Origin: Candidatus Salinicoccus stercoripullorum
GTDB lineage: Bacteria; Bacillota; Bacilli; Staphylococcales; Salinicoccaceae
Assembly: GCA_019113295.1 (NCBI GenBank)
Contig: DXHR01000028.1
Span: 1 to 63,117, forward strand
Length of the DNA stretch: 63,117 bases
Direction of reading: 5' to 3'
The notes under the pieces were generated by a model. The model was not told where the DNA came from, searched no databases, and saw only the letters and a program-made list of their open reading frames with translations. The translations under genes were made by a program, and so were the position numbers. This document shows, one piece after another, positions 26,147-36,432 of this stretch (positions are counted from its first letter, which is position 1; every line of letters starts with the position of its first letter).

Positions 26147-26278
26147 CTATTTGTACTGCCTTACCTGTCCATCATCTTTTTCGCCGCTGTGATTGAGCCT
26201 GTAGATCAGATAGCCGAAGCCGCCGATTGCCGAAAGCCCGGCAAGCTGGAAGAGAAAATCTGCAAGTGTCGCATCCAT
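26147..26278 (-). CDS. small hydrophobic protein (43 aa)
   Basis: A 43-codon gene with GGGAGA ahead of its ATG encodes one short hydrophobic segment (residues 7-25, DFLFQLAGLSAIGGFGYLIY) and a charged tail HSGEKDDGQVRQYK. It lies alone between the TDT transporter and a truncated DUF805 fragment. No family is recognised. Good ribosome binding site and membrane-like composition argue for expression, but coding at this length is not certain. Confidence 0.55.
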   Translation of the reverse strand: MDATLADFLFQLAGLSAIGGFGYLIYRLNHSGEKDDGQVRQYK

Positions 26279-26368
26279 GACAATCTCCCTTTCTATAAAT
26301 TATTAAAGGAATTGTAGCACGGAATGTAAGTGGTTTCACTACTTTTTTATAAATATTCGATGGAAATT

Positions 26369-26485
26369 TTACAGACGGCTACCGAACAGACCGAGCACAA
26401 TGTCCGGCACCCAGTATTCTCTTCTTGTCGCACGTCCCCTGAACTGGAACATCTTTACGAAATACTCCTTCAGATCATTGGACAT
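26369..26485 (-). pseudogene. truncated DUF805-like fragment (38 aa)
   Basis: A 38-codon frame with a strong GGAGG site begins like a DUF805 membrane protein: EYFVKMFQFRGRATRREYW matches the family's F-x-G-R-A-x-R-x-E-Y-W opening. The stop comes soon after, at GLFGSRL, before any complete membrane helix, whereas family members exceed 100 residues. No continuation was recognised in the neighbouring sequence. It is best read as a remnant, though a short expressed peptide cannot be excluded. Confidence 0.6.
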
Positions 26486-26569
26486 ATCCATTCCTCCTCA
26501 TTGATCGTTGTTCTCATTATACTAAAAATAATTATTTCCTCATAAGATACACCCCTTAAAACACGAAAG

Positions 26570-26601
26570 TTAATGCGTTTGATACTATGAAAACGCATTA
26601 A
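26570..26601. promoter_or_regulatory. operator-like 11-bp inverted repeat
   Basis: TTAATGCGTTT and AAACGCATTAA form a perfect 11-bp inverted repeat with a 10-base spacer. No T-run follows, so it is unlike a terminator and more like a protein-binding site, located upstream of the truncated DUF805 fragment and before the xpt promoter. The rest of 26486-26627 shows nothing recognisable. Confidence 0.45.
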
Positions 26602-26627
26602 AACATGAACTTAATCCAATAATACTG

Positions 26628-26655
26628 TTGAAAAGTTCGTCAATGGTGTTACAAT
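26628..26655 (+). promoter_or_regulatory. promoter of xpt-pbuX
   Basis: TTGAAA (26628-26633) and TACAAT (26650-26655) with a 16-base spacer lie just ahead of the riboswitch. Confidence 0.65.
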
Positions 26656-26675
26656 AGTATTATTCTAAATTAAAG

Positions 26676-28784
<2,109 letters not shown>

Positions 28785-28789
28785 GATTT

Positions 28790-28817
28790 AAGGGCGTCTC
28801 CCCGGAGGCGCCTTTTG
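28790..28817 (+). terminator. terminator of xpt-pbuX
   Basis: GGGCGTCTCC pairs with GGAGGCGCC, including G-U pairs, followed by TTTTGTTT. Confidence 0.8.
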
Positions 28818-28818
28818 T

Positions 28819-28847
28819 TTGCGGATTGACACTTGCTGGAATATACT
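28819..28847 (+). promoter_or_regulatory. promoter of the DoxX-like gene
   Basis: TTGCGG and TATACT with a 17-base spacer stand 33 bases before the start codon. Confidence 0.45.
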
Positions 28848-28880
28848 GATTCACATGACAATCAGTAAGGAGCAGCCAAA

Positions 28881-29237
28881 ATGAAAAGAATGATCATGGG
28901 TACGGTATTCCTCATTGCAGGAATTGCCCACTTCCTGAAACCGGGGAAATTTACCGGTATAACCCCCGGCTTCATGCCTTTTAAGACATTCATCGTCTAC
29001 TTAACCGGCCTGCTGGAATTTGTTTTCGGGGTACTGCTGTTTCTGGACAGGACCAGAAACTGGCAGCTAAACGGAATGCAGAAATTCCTGTGGACAGTAT
29101 TTCCTGCCAATGTCTATATGTATACCCATCAGGAAAAGCTCGGCCTTGAAAAATACCCGAAATGGGCACTGCTCGGACGCCTGCCGCTTCAACAGCTGAT
29201 GGTCGATATGCTTGAAGATATGAAGAAACAGCAATAA
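28881..29237 (+). CDS. DoxX-like small membrane protein
   Basis: This 118-aa protein starts with hydrophobic MIMGTVFLIAGIAHFLKPG, has a second helix region TGLLEFVFGVLLFLD and ends in an amphipathic region with WTVFPANVYMYTHQEKLG. The AGIAHF pattern and size match DoxX/MauE-type or YphA-like four-helix membrane proteins of unknown function, often linked to redox. AAGGAG precedes ATG 28881. It stands alone; the convergent neighbour is an FAD monooxygenase. Confidence 0.75.
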   Translation: MKRMIMGTVFLIAGIAHFLKPGKFTGITPGFMPFKTFIVYLTGLLEFVFGVLLFLDRTRNWQLNGMQKFLWTVFPANVYMYTHQEKLGLEKYPKWALLGRLPLQQLMVDMLEDMKKQQ

Positions 29238-29360
29238 CCTCCAAAAGAATACCTGAATGACAGGTTCTCTATCCGTCCCCTTGTACTCAAATACGGCATA
29301 CCGTCAAAAAATTGCGCGGAAATGGATTATGATAAACCCTGCAGAGTATCGTTCAACGAA

Positions 29361-30869
29361 CTAAGATGCATTCATGAAGATCTTTTCATATTCGAAAAAT
29401 CGTTCCACATTATTGTCATCAGAAATCACCGCAATATGGCCGTCCGGGCGGATGAGCATGACCGTATTTTTGTTGATGCCCGCCTTTTTAACTGCTGCCG
29501 TCAAATTGAATTCATACAGTTCAAAACTTGATTTTTGCAAGAAACGGCGCATTTCAGCACTCGTCTGGCCGTATATCTGATAATGGAACTCTGCGCCTTC
29601 AAGCGGGGCGTAATTGTCACTGTCCCCATACTTTACCCATGGCAGCCGGTCGCCGCTTTTCACCTTTCCGGCTCTGCCGCGTGACAGCATGCTGTCTTCA
29701 TACTCGATATGGATCTGGGAAACGAGGCGGAACATCGCCCGGCGTACTGCCCCGAGCCGTGCGAGACCGGAGACCAGGGCGGGCATGAACAGACTCCTCA
29801 ACGCATCCGATACGGGTTTGTCAGCAATCATACCCTTGAATACCTGATCAGTTGTTCTGACCAGAAGCCTCGCAAAAGGTATTCTTTCCTCTTCATAGGA
29901 GGCAAGGATTTCCGCATCCATTTTCCCTTCGATCACTTTGGCCAGTTTCCATGACAGATTCATTGCATCCCCGATGCCTGTATTCATCCCCTGGCCACCT
30001 GCCGGACTGTGAATATGTGCTGCATCACCGGCAATAAAGACCCGTCCTTTTCTGAAATGTTCACTGATCCTGTGGTGGACTTTATAGGTTGAAAACCAGT
30101 TGACCGTTTCCGCCTCTATCCCTGTATGATTTTCCACATAGTCGCTGACATCTTTGTACCGGGCATTTTCTTTGCTTTGGACGGGCTGCCCGGGAACAAG
30201 TCCGATGATACGCAGCGAACCGGATGTCCTTACCGGCAGAACAAGTGCAAAGCCCTCTTTTGACATATGAACCTGCACACCGCAGGCCCTGCTGTCACTC
30301 ATCACATCAGCCACGAAAAACACCTCTTCGTATGTGCCTCCCGGAAAGTCATAGCCCATCTGTTTCCGTACAGAGCTCCCCGGTCCGTCGCAGCCGCACA
30401 GAAACCCGGCTTCAAGTGTCTCCAGCCCATCACCATCTGATATGACAGCTTTTATTCCGCCCTCTGTTTCTTCGTAGTAAATGAGTTCACGGTTCCATTC
30501 GACTTCAATATTTTTCCTCTGAAGGTAGCAGATGACGATGCGTTCATGCACGTCCTGGGGCAGACTCAGCACGAAGGGAAAACGGCTGAGCCCTTTGCCG
30601 ATATTACCGAAATTGATCTTTCCCCGTCTGCTGCCATCATTAAAAATCGCGACGCTGTCAGCAATGATTCCCTTCTCAATCATCTCACCGGCCAGACCGT
30701 GCTGGTCATACAGTTCAAGTGTCCTTGCATGGACCACCATGGCCCTCGATTCTTCACCGGGGCCGCCTGCCTTATCTATGATCCTGAATGGTATGCCTTT
30801 GCGTTCCAGGCCGACAGCCATCGCAAGTCCTGTCGGCCCTGCCCCCACAATCAATACTTTGCTTTGCAT
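29361..30869 (-). CDS. FAD-dependent aromatic monooxygenase
   Basis: This 502-aa flavoprotein has the p-hydroxybenzoate hydroxylase fold. The dinucleotide fold is VLIVGAGPTGLAMAV, the DG motif is GCDGPGSSVRK, and the GD motif is VFIAGDAAHIHSPAGGQGMN. A thioredoxin-like C-terminal region, as in phenol hydroxylase and rifampicin or tetracycline-inactivating relatives, is suggested by length and by NTVMLIRPDGHIAVI. It uses NAD(P)H and oxygen to hydroxylate an unknown aromatic. AGGGGCGG precedes the ATG. It sits 21 bases after the phosphodiesterase start region in the same direction but no functional link is evident. Confidence 0.9.
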   Translation of the reverse strand: MQSKVLIVGAGPTGLAMAVGLERKGIPFRIIDKAGGPGEESRAMVVHARTLELYDQHGLAGEMIEKGIIADSVAIFNDGSRRGKINFGNIGKGLSRFPFVLSLPQDVHERIVICYLQRKNIEVEWNRELIYYEETEGGIKAVISDGDGLETLEAGFLCGCDGPGSSVRKQMGYDFPGGTYEEVFFVADVMSDSRACGVQVHMSKEGFALVLPVRTSGSLRIIGLVPGQPVQSKENARYKDVSDYVENHTGIEAETVNWFSTYKVHHRISEHFRKGRVFIAGDAAHIHSPAGGQGMNTGIGDAMNLSWKLAKVIEGKMDAEILASYEEERIPFARLLVRTTDQVFKGMIADKPVSDALRSLFMPALVSGLARLGAVRRAMFRLVSQIHIEYEDSMLSRGRAGKVKSGDRLPWVKYGDSDNYAPLEGAEFHYQIYGQTSAEMRRFLQKSSFELYEFNLTAAVKKAGINKNTVMLIRPDGHIAVISDDNNVERFFEYEKIFMNAS

Positions 30870-30890
30870 ACAACCGCCCCTTTGCGAGTG

Positions 30891-31658
30891 TTACTCCCCT
30901 GTTCCCGCTTCCGCCGCCTGATATTCCCGGCGGGCCTGGATCATTTCCCGCGGGAAATCCGTCATGATGGCTTCGACACCGAGTCCGAAAAAATGTTTCG
31001 CACTCTCACTGTCGTTGACCGTCCAGACACGGACTTTATCTTCGATATGGTTGATCCGTTCCTCTTTTTTCATTACTGCCTTATATGACAGATGAAGCGC
31101 ATCGAGTTTCAGTGTATTGATATAATCATAGATGATACCCGGCACCTTCTTGCTGAGCCATGCAGTCCTTGCATTTGGATTGATCGTCTTCATGCGGATC
31201 AGTGTCGGGAGATGGAACGAGGAATAGATTACCTTGTGTTCGATCGAATAGGTGCTGACCATCGCATCCACCTTTTCTTCAATGCCCTCATACAAAACCT
31301 TGTTTGTCTTGAGTTCGATGTTCAGCTCTATATCGTGATGATCCGCAAGGTTCAGCACTTCTTCGAGCGTCGGCACAGTCTCTTTGTCCCACCTTTCCTC
31401 ATAGGCCTCAAAATCCTTATATCTGACTCCCGCGCTCAAATCCCTTACCTCTGCGAGTGTCATATCCCTGATCATGCCGCAGCCGTCGGTCTTCTCCTCA
31501 ACATATTCATCATGGATGACCACGAGGTGGCCGTCCGTTGTCATATGCACATCAACCTCCAGACCATCCACCCCTGCATCAACGGCTTCCTTAAAAGCCA
31601 GCATCGTGTTTTCGGGGTGGGTGCCCATGGCCCCTCTGTGCGCGTATATTTTAGTCAT
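30891..31658 (-). CDS. glycerophosphodiester phosphodiesterase
   Basis: This 255-aa GDPD TIM-barrel protein hydrolyses glycerophosphodiesters to glycerol 3-phosphate and an alcohol. The catalytic pair is in YAHRGAMGTHPENT (His and Arg near residues 7-8), metal ligands are in LEVDVHMT, and the second His is in VVIHDEYV. There is no signal peptide, so it acts in the cytosol like UgpQ rather than the exported GlpQ. A terminator upstream separates it from the hexulose-phosphate operon. It precedes the monooxygenase on the same strand. Confidence 0.94.
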   Translation of the reverse strand: MTKIYAHRGAMGTHPENTMLAFKEAVDAGVDGLEVDVHMTTDGHLVVIHDEYVEEKTDGCGMIRDMTLAEVRDLSAGVRYKDFEAYEERWDKETVPTLEEVLNLADHHDIELNIELKTNKVLYEGIEEKVDAMVSTYSIEHKVIYSSFHLPTLIRMKTINPNARTAWLSKKVPGIIYDYINTLKLDALHLSYKAVMKKEERINHIEDKVRVWTVNDSESAKHFFGLGVEAIMTDFPREMIQARREYQAAEAGTGE

Positions 31659-31682
31659 TGTCCTTCACACTCCATTTGAATT

Positions 31683-31736
31683 AAAAAAGGAGGACAAACA
31701 TTCCCATGCTCATCCCCACTTATATCACTGTCCTCC
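31683..31736 (-). terminator. terminator of the TRAP/HPS operon
   Basis: GGAGGACA and TGTCCTCC arms (31689-31696 and 31729-31736) enclose a long loop and are followed on the minus strand by TTTTTT. Confidence 0.7.
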
Positions 31737-31745
31737 AGTGCAGCT

Positions 31746-32372
31746 TCAATTATATTTACCCAATGATTTTTTAATCAAACCCGCTTTTTCCTTTTTATCT
31801 TCCACCTTGGTGATGCCGCTTCCGACGATGACCACTGCCGGAGCCAGATCGAGATAGCGGTCCAGGTTGGTCTCATTGATGCCGCCGGCGACATACACTT
31901 TGAAATCCCTGTCTGTAAGCCTTTGAAAGAACGGATCATGTCCCTCGTTTCCCGACTGCTGGTCCTTGCCGATATGTGCACTGACAGACCTGACACCGAT
32001 GGATTCGAGCTGATCGAAGACTTCCGGGTCTTTATAGTTCAAAAGATCGACCACAACTTCTTTCTGTCTTGCCTCTGCCGCGTCCACACAGGCTTTGATC
32101 GTATTCATGTCGGCAAAGGACATGACGGTGATGATATCTGCGCCGTAATCGAAAGCCGTCTCGCTTTCGCTCTTTCCGGCATCGCATATTTTGACATCGG
32201 CCAGCACCGATTTCCGAGGATACTTCTCTTTTATATCCCTGACGATGCCGAGACCGTATTCCTTTATGACCCCGGTACCGATTTCGATGATATCCACCGA
32301 TTCATCCACCTGGGCGAGTGTCCGGAAGCATTCATCATACGTCAATCTGTCAAGCGCGATCTGAAGCTTCAT
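31746..32372 (-). CDS. hxlA: 3-hexulose-6-phosphate synthase-like protein
   Basis: This 208-aa protein belongs to the OMPDC suprafamily that includes hexulose-6-phosphate synthase (HPS) and 3-keto-L-gulonate-6-phosphate decarboxylase (UlaD). It shows IIEIGT, the metal and catalytic motif ADVKICDAGK, the HPS-like AHIGKDQQ, and the phosphate-binding VAGGI and IVGSGI. The AHIGKDQQ loop looks like HPS, whereas DVKICDAGK is closer to UlaD. HPS condenses ribulose 5-phosphate with formaldehyde or works in reverse. Pairing with an hxlB homologue in the same operon favours HPS. It is the last gene of the operon; GAGGAG precedes the ATG. Confidence 0.85.
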   Translation of the reverse strand: MKLQIALDRLTYDECFRTLAQVDESVDIIEIGTGVIKEYGLGIVRDIKEKYPRKSVLADVKICDAGKSESETAFDYGADIITVMSFADMNTIKACVDAAEARQKEVVVDLLNYKDPEVFDQLESIGVRSVSAHIGKDQQSGNEGHDPFFQRLTDRDFKVYVAGGINETNLDRYLDLAPAVVIVGSGITKVEDKKEKAGLIKKSLGKYN

Positions 32373-32393
32373 ATCTTTCTCTCCTCTCTTTGA

Positions 32394-33044
32394 TCAGTTA
32401 TACGTTTTAAAGCCCTGTTCATTGAATGAAACAATCTCTTTGATATGGCAGTTGAATATGCCTGTTTCAACCACTCCCGGAATGTTCACCAGTTCCTGAT
32501 GCAGTTCATCGGGATCACCCGGCGTATTGTAAGTGCAGTCGATGATGTAATTTCCATTGTCAGTGATGAATGAACTTCCCTCCGCCATTCTCATTTCTGT
32601 CACAGCACCGGTTGCTTCAAGGAGCCTTCTTGTCATCCTGTAAAGATACTGGTTGATCTCAACAGGAATTGGAACGCCGTCAAAGCCCTCCACTTCTTTA
32701 TCCTCATGTGCTACGAGGACAAGCCTGTCGGCAAAATAGTCCACCTGCTTTTCCCTGAGAAGCGACCCCCCGCCGCCTTTTACTGCAATGCAGTTCTTGG
32801 TGAACTGGTCTGCCCCGTCAATTGCGGTGTCCACCGTCTCTGCATCATGGATGACGGTGAGACCAAGATCCTGCAGCGCCCTTTCAGTTTTCAGCGAAGT
32901 GGATAAGAACCGCACTGACAGATCACTGGCGTCAATGTGGGCTTTCATCACCGGGAGGTATTTTTCTATCGTCGTCCCGGACCCCATGCCGATGATACTG
33001 CCGTCTTCAATATAGTGATTGAGGTATTCAAAAGCTTTTTCCAT
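32394..33044 (-). CDS. rpiA: ribose-5-phosphate isomerase A
   Basis: This 216-aa enzyme interconverts ribose 5-phosphate and ribulose 5-phosphate. Conserved segments are IGMGSGTTIEKYL, AIDGADQFTKN with the catalytic Asp, and VKGGGGSLLREK with the catalytic Lys and Glu. Length is normal. The ATG touches the dctM stop codon (TAAATG) and uses GAGGGGG inside the end of dctM. In this operon it would supply or drain ribulose 5-phosphate, the partner of the downstream HPS-like enzyme. Confidence 0.95.
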   Translation of the reverse strand: MEKAFEYLNHYIEDGSIIGMGSGTTIEKYLPVMKAHIDASDLSVRFLSTSLKTERALQDLGLTVIHDAETVDTAIDGADQFTKNCIAVKGGGGSLLREKQVDYFADRLVLVAHEDKEVEGFDGVPIPVEINQYLYRMTRRLLEATGAVTEMRMAEGSSFITDNGNYIIDCTYNTPGDPDELHQELVNIPGVVETGIFNCHIKEIVSFNEQGFKTYN

Positions 33045-34331
33045 TTATTCCGCCCCCTCTGCCATCATATCAGGAATGATGAAGACAAGGCCCGGTACGA
33101 ATGCAATCAGCAGCAGTACGGCGAGGATGATGAGAAGATAAGGGATGACCGCCGCAAAAGATCTCTCAATCGAGAGTCCGGCAATCTTTCCGGCAATCAG
33201 TAGGCAGAGGCCATACGGCGGTGTTGCAAGGCCGATTGCCAGCGTGATGACGACAATGAGTCCAAGGTGGACCGGATCGATGCCGAAAGCCTCGGATGCC
33301 GGCAGTATGATCGGCACGAAAAGGATCATTGCAGGAATCGCATCCATGAATGTACCGATGATCAGGAAGAAACCGATGATCAGCAGGATGAACACCCATT
33401 TCACTGAAATGTTTTCTGTGAAGAACGCCTGTGCATGTGCTGCAAGCTGATAGTAGCTCAGAAGTTCACCCAGTGCACTGGCTGTTGCCAGAGCGAAAAG
33501 AGATAATGCACTGAGTGATAATGTATCAAAGATGATTTTCGGCAGATCCCTGACTTTCAGCGTCTTATAGTAGAACATGCTGATCAGAAGCGTATAGACC
33601 GAAGCAATCGCCGCTGATTCAGTGGCGGTGAACAGACCGGTCATTATGCCGCCGATAATGATGATGATCGTCAGCAGTGCAGGAAAAGTGTCCAGGAGCT
33701 TTTTACCTATTTCCTTCAAATGTACCCTTTTGAAAGTAGGATATCCCTTTTTCACGGAAAGAAAATATATGAATATCATCATGCCGAGGCCGATCAGTAT
33801 TCCCGGTATGATTCCGCCCAGGAAAAGTGTGCCGACGGATGCGTTCGCAACCCCTGCAAAAATGATCATCGGTATACTTGGTGGTATGACGACACCTATT
33901 GTGGAGGATGCCGCCGTCACACCAGTTGCCGTCTCCCTGTCATATCCATTTTTGAGCATGCTCGGAATAAGCACCTTACCGGTGCCTGCCGTATCTGCCT
34001 GTGCAGCACCTGAAACGCCGGCAAACATCATCGACACAAGCACATTCGCCTGGGCGAGTCCGCCTTTCAATGGTCCGACGATTGCAAGTGCCAGATCGAT
34101 CATCTTTTCGGAAATCTTGCCGGAGTTCATCAGGTTGGCAGCCAGTATGAACAACGGCACGGCGAGCAGGACGAATGAATCCAGCCCGTTGACCATCTTC
34201 ATCGGGATGATCACTTCCGGTATATCAGGAATCGTCATCATGCCGAGCAACGCCACGATTCCTATGACAAATGCGATGGGTACACCGATTATGAGAAGTA
34301 TGACAAACAGCAAAACCAAAAGATAACCCAT
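33045..34331 (-). CDS. dctM: TRAP transporter large permease
   Basis: This 428-aa protein with about 12 helices is the ion-coupled large subunit of a tripartite ATP-independent periplasmic (TRAP) transporter. Family marks are IPAMILFVPIILPASEAFG, GLATPPYGLCLLIAGKIAG and the repeated VSGAAQADTAGTGKVLIPSM. It overlaps the dctQ stop by one base (TGATG), so the two are translationally coupled. With the binding protein and DctQ it should import a carboxylate using the sodium gradient. Confidence 0.96.
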   Translation of the reverse strand: MGYLLVLLFVILLIIGVPIAFVIGIVALLGMMTIPDIPEVIIPMKMVNGLDSFVLLAVPLFILAANLMNSGKISEKMIDLALAIVGPLKGGLAQANVLVSMMFAGVSGAAQADTAGTGKVLIPSMLKNGYDRETATGVTAASSTIGVVIPPSIPMIIFAGVANASVGTLFLGGIIPGILIGLGMMIFIYFLSVKKGYPTFKRVHLKEIGKKLLDTFPALLTIIIIIGGIMTGLFTATESAAIASVYTLLISMFYYKTLKVRDLPKIIFDTLSLSALSLFALATASALGELLSYYQLAAHAQAFFTENISVKWVFILLIIGFFLIIGTFMDAIPAMILFVPIILPASEAFGIDPVHLGLIVVITLAIGLATPPYGLCLLIAGKIAGLSIERSFAAVIPYLLIILAVLLLIAFVPGLVFIIPDMMAEGAE

Positions 34332-34825
34332 CAGTTACCGACCTCCTTTCCATTCATTTTCCTGAGCTTTCCAATCGAACCTGCGATGTGATCCACAGAA
34401 TACAGGATCATCGTCACAGACATCACCGGCACAGCCAGCCAGACAAAGCCCATCTTAAGCACCGGCACTGTTTCCCATGTATAGTTCCAGAAATGCTCCA
34501 GCAGCTGGAAACCGTACATTGTGATCAGTACGTTGAATGCCACGAGAAGTGCATCGATGAATATATTCAGATATAATCTGTTCTTCTGATTGAGCTTCAT
34601 CTGGAGGAAATCGAATGTGAAATGTTCTTTATGATTCACCATGACGGCCGCCCCCATGAAGATTGCCCAGATGAATGCATTATTTGCGAGCTCCTCTGTC
34701 CATAAAACCGACATCCCCATATAGCGGGTGATGATCTGCAACAGTGTGGCAAGGAAAAAGATTACCAGAAATATGATGCCTGCAGTAATCTGTACCTTTT
34801 CTATCGTCTTTATCAGTCTGTTCAT
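34331..34825 (-). CDS. dctQ: TRAP transporter small permease
   Basis: This 164-aa protein has four predicted helices and matches DctQ subunits, including the central LWTEELANNAFIWAIFMGAAV, with the conserved E-E-L and aromatic pattern seen in the family. It scaffolds DctM in the membrane. It begins 22 bases after dctP and overlaps dctM. Confidence 0.95.
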   Translation of the reverse strand: MNRLIKTIEKVQITAGIIFLVIFFLATLLQIITRYMGMSVLWTEELANNAFIWAIFMGAAVMVNHKEHFTFDFLQMKLNQKNRLYLNIFIDALLVAFNVLITMYGFQLLEHFWNYTWETVPVLKMGFVWLAVPVMSVTMILYSVDHIAGSIGKLRKMNGKEVGN

Positions 34826-34847
34826 TCTTCCACCTCCGGAACTCTCA

Positions 34848-35876
34848 TTATTCTTCTCTCAAACTTCTGATCTTTTCCAGTGTTTCAGTCATATCCAATT
34901 CTTCGGCAAGTCCGTCCTGGATAGGTTCCGCCACTTCTTCCATCTCGGAAGTATCCATCTGGTTCACCTCCGCACCGGCATCGGTGGCGATCTCCTTATA
35001 CTCCTCATCCTGCGCGATCACTGCTTCCCGCTCTGCTTCAACAGAGGCTTCGGATGCCTGCATCAGTATGTCCTGTATATCTTCGGGATATTCGTCGAAT
35101 CTGTTGCCGTTGGCAAGCAGGAACCTGGTCGTATAATCGTGTGCGGTCTCGGTGATATATTTGCCGTTCTTTGTCGTATGGTGGTTCTGCTGTACGAAGT
35201 ATGGATATGAGTTCTCAGAGGAATCCACGACATTCTGCTGCAGCGCCTGGTAGAGTTCACCCCATGAGACAGATGTTGGGATCGCGCCAGTCTTTTCCCA
35301 GAAATCAGATACGACACCGGATGTCTGTGTCCTGATCGTCATCCCGTTCAGATCTGACATTTCCTCTATCGGCTTTTTGCCGTAATAGTGTCTTGCACCT
35401 GCCGACCAGTAGCCGAGCATCTTAAAGTCGTTGTCCGACTTCTCATTTACCGTCTCTGCAAATTCCCGGCCGATTTCTCCGTCAACCACCTTCTCCCAAT
35501 GCTCATAGTCCTCGAACAGATAATGCAATGCGAAGAAATCAAATTCCGGTATCCCTGTCCGTGTCATGAAGCCCGGCGATACCAGTACGACATCCGCCGC
35601 ACCGACCACAAGCTTCTGCACGAGTTCCGGCTCTTCTGTACCTATGGTGCCGGCGTGCACTTCAACTTCTATGCGGCCGTCGGACGCTTCCTCAGCCACT
35701 TCCTTGAATTTCAGAAGTCCGGCCTGGTAGGGACTTTCACTCGAAGTCTGGTTGTGTGCCGCTATGATCTTGATCGGTTCCTCTTTCGTACCTTCCGCGA
35801 CATTCTCCACGTCGGAACAGGATACGAGAGTCAGGCTTGTCACTGCTGCAAGCAGGATCAGAAAAAATTTTTTCAT
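34848..35876 (-). CDS. dctP: TRAP substrate-binding lipoprotein
   Basis: This 342-aa DctP-family protein begins with a lipoprotein signal (KKFFLILLAAVTSLTLVSC, lipobox LVSC), so it is tethered outside the membrane. The substrate-clamping arginine expected for carboxylate ligands is in GMTIRTQTSG near residue 165. This suggests an organic or sugar acid as cargo. GAGGAG eight bases upstream selects the ATG at 35876. It follows the PHI gene by 13 bases. Confidence 0.94.
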   Translation of the reverse strand: MKKFFLILLAAVTSLTLVSCSDVENVAEGTKEEPIKIIAAHNQTSSESPYQAGLLKFKEVAEEASDGRIEVEVHAGTIGTEEPELVQKLVVGAADVVLVSPGFMTRTGIPEFDFFALHYLFEDYEHWEKVVDGEIGREFAETVNEKSDNDFKMLGYWSAGARHYYGKKPIEEMSDLNGMTIRTQTSGVVSDFWEKTGAIPTSVSWGELYQALQQNVVDSSENSYPYFVQQNHHTTKNGKYITETAHDYTTRFLLANGNRFDEYPEDIQDILMQASEASVEAEREAVIAQDEEYKEIATDAGAEVNQMDTSEMEEVAEPIQDGLAEELDMTETLEKIRSLREE

Positions 35877-35889
35877 AAATAACACTCCT

Positions 35890-36432
35890 CTACTCCAGAT
35901 TGAAATGTTTCGCTTTTATTTCCCCGGCGTCTTTGTCAGCTTTTTTGTTCAGATGGATGATGAGACTGTCCAATATGAGATGCATGGATTGGTCAAACTG
36001 ATTGCCGAGGGGCTGGATCGTCGGGATGTCATTATGTTTGGTGCTGGCACCGATGGACAGTACCGCATCGAACGTCTCCCGGAGTACCGCATCGTCTGCT
36101 GCAGTGACAAGCGCTGTTTTGCCGCCCAGGCTTCTGGCCTTCTCCGTCATCGTCATGATCGAGTGCCCTTTGCCGGAACCGCTCAAAATGATGAGCAGGT
36201 CGTTCTCCTCAAAAGCAGGTGTCGTCGTTTCACCGATTACGTACACGCCGTAGCCGCTGTGCATCAGCCGCATCGCAATCATCCGGCCGACCAGTCCACT
36301 CCGGCCGTTGCCGTATATATAGATGCTTCCCGCACCTTCGATCTCTGCACCGAGCGCTTCAAGCTCCGATGCATCCACCGACCTGCAAACCTTGTCAACT
36401 TCTTCAGATACCGTTTTCAAAATTTCATTCAT
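35890..36432 (-). CDS. hxlB: 6-phospho-3-hexuloisomerase
   Basis: This 180-aa SIS-domain protein matches PHI, which converts D-arabino-hex-3-ulose 6-phosphate to fructose 6-phosphate. Marks are IYIYGNGRSGLVGRMIAMR near residue 36, VIGETTTPAFEENDLLIILSGSG, and the C-terminal PLGNQFDQSMHLILD. Length matches PHI (about 185 aa). The start used here is the ATG spaced eight bases behind AAGGA; it overlaps the end of the LacI-type gene by eight bases, so the two are coupled. Together with the HPS-like enzyme it completes ribulose-monophosphate chemistry. Confidence 0.92.
   Translation of the reverse strand: MNEILKTVSEEVDKVCRSVDASELEALGAEIEGAGSIYIYGNGRSGLVGRMIAMRLMHSGYGVYVIGETTTPAFEENDLLIILSGSGKGHSIMTMTEKARSLGGKTALVTAADDAVLRETFDAVLSIGASTKHNDIPTIQPLGNQFDQSMHLILDSLIIHLNKKADKDAGEIKAKHFNLE

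Noticed and set aside
29238-29360. Terminator between the DoxX-like gene and the monooxygenase gene
   Set aside because: A short imperfect repeat (ACCTG/CAGGT) is present but lacks a T-run, so it was not listed.
34848-35876. DctP as a C4-dicarboxylate binding protein feeding the TCA cycle
   Set aside because: The operon partners are pentose and hexulose phosphate enzymes, so a sugar acid or formaldehyde-yielding carboxylate is more likely; the family name alone does not set the cargo.
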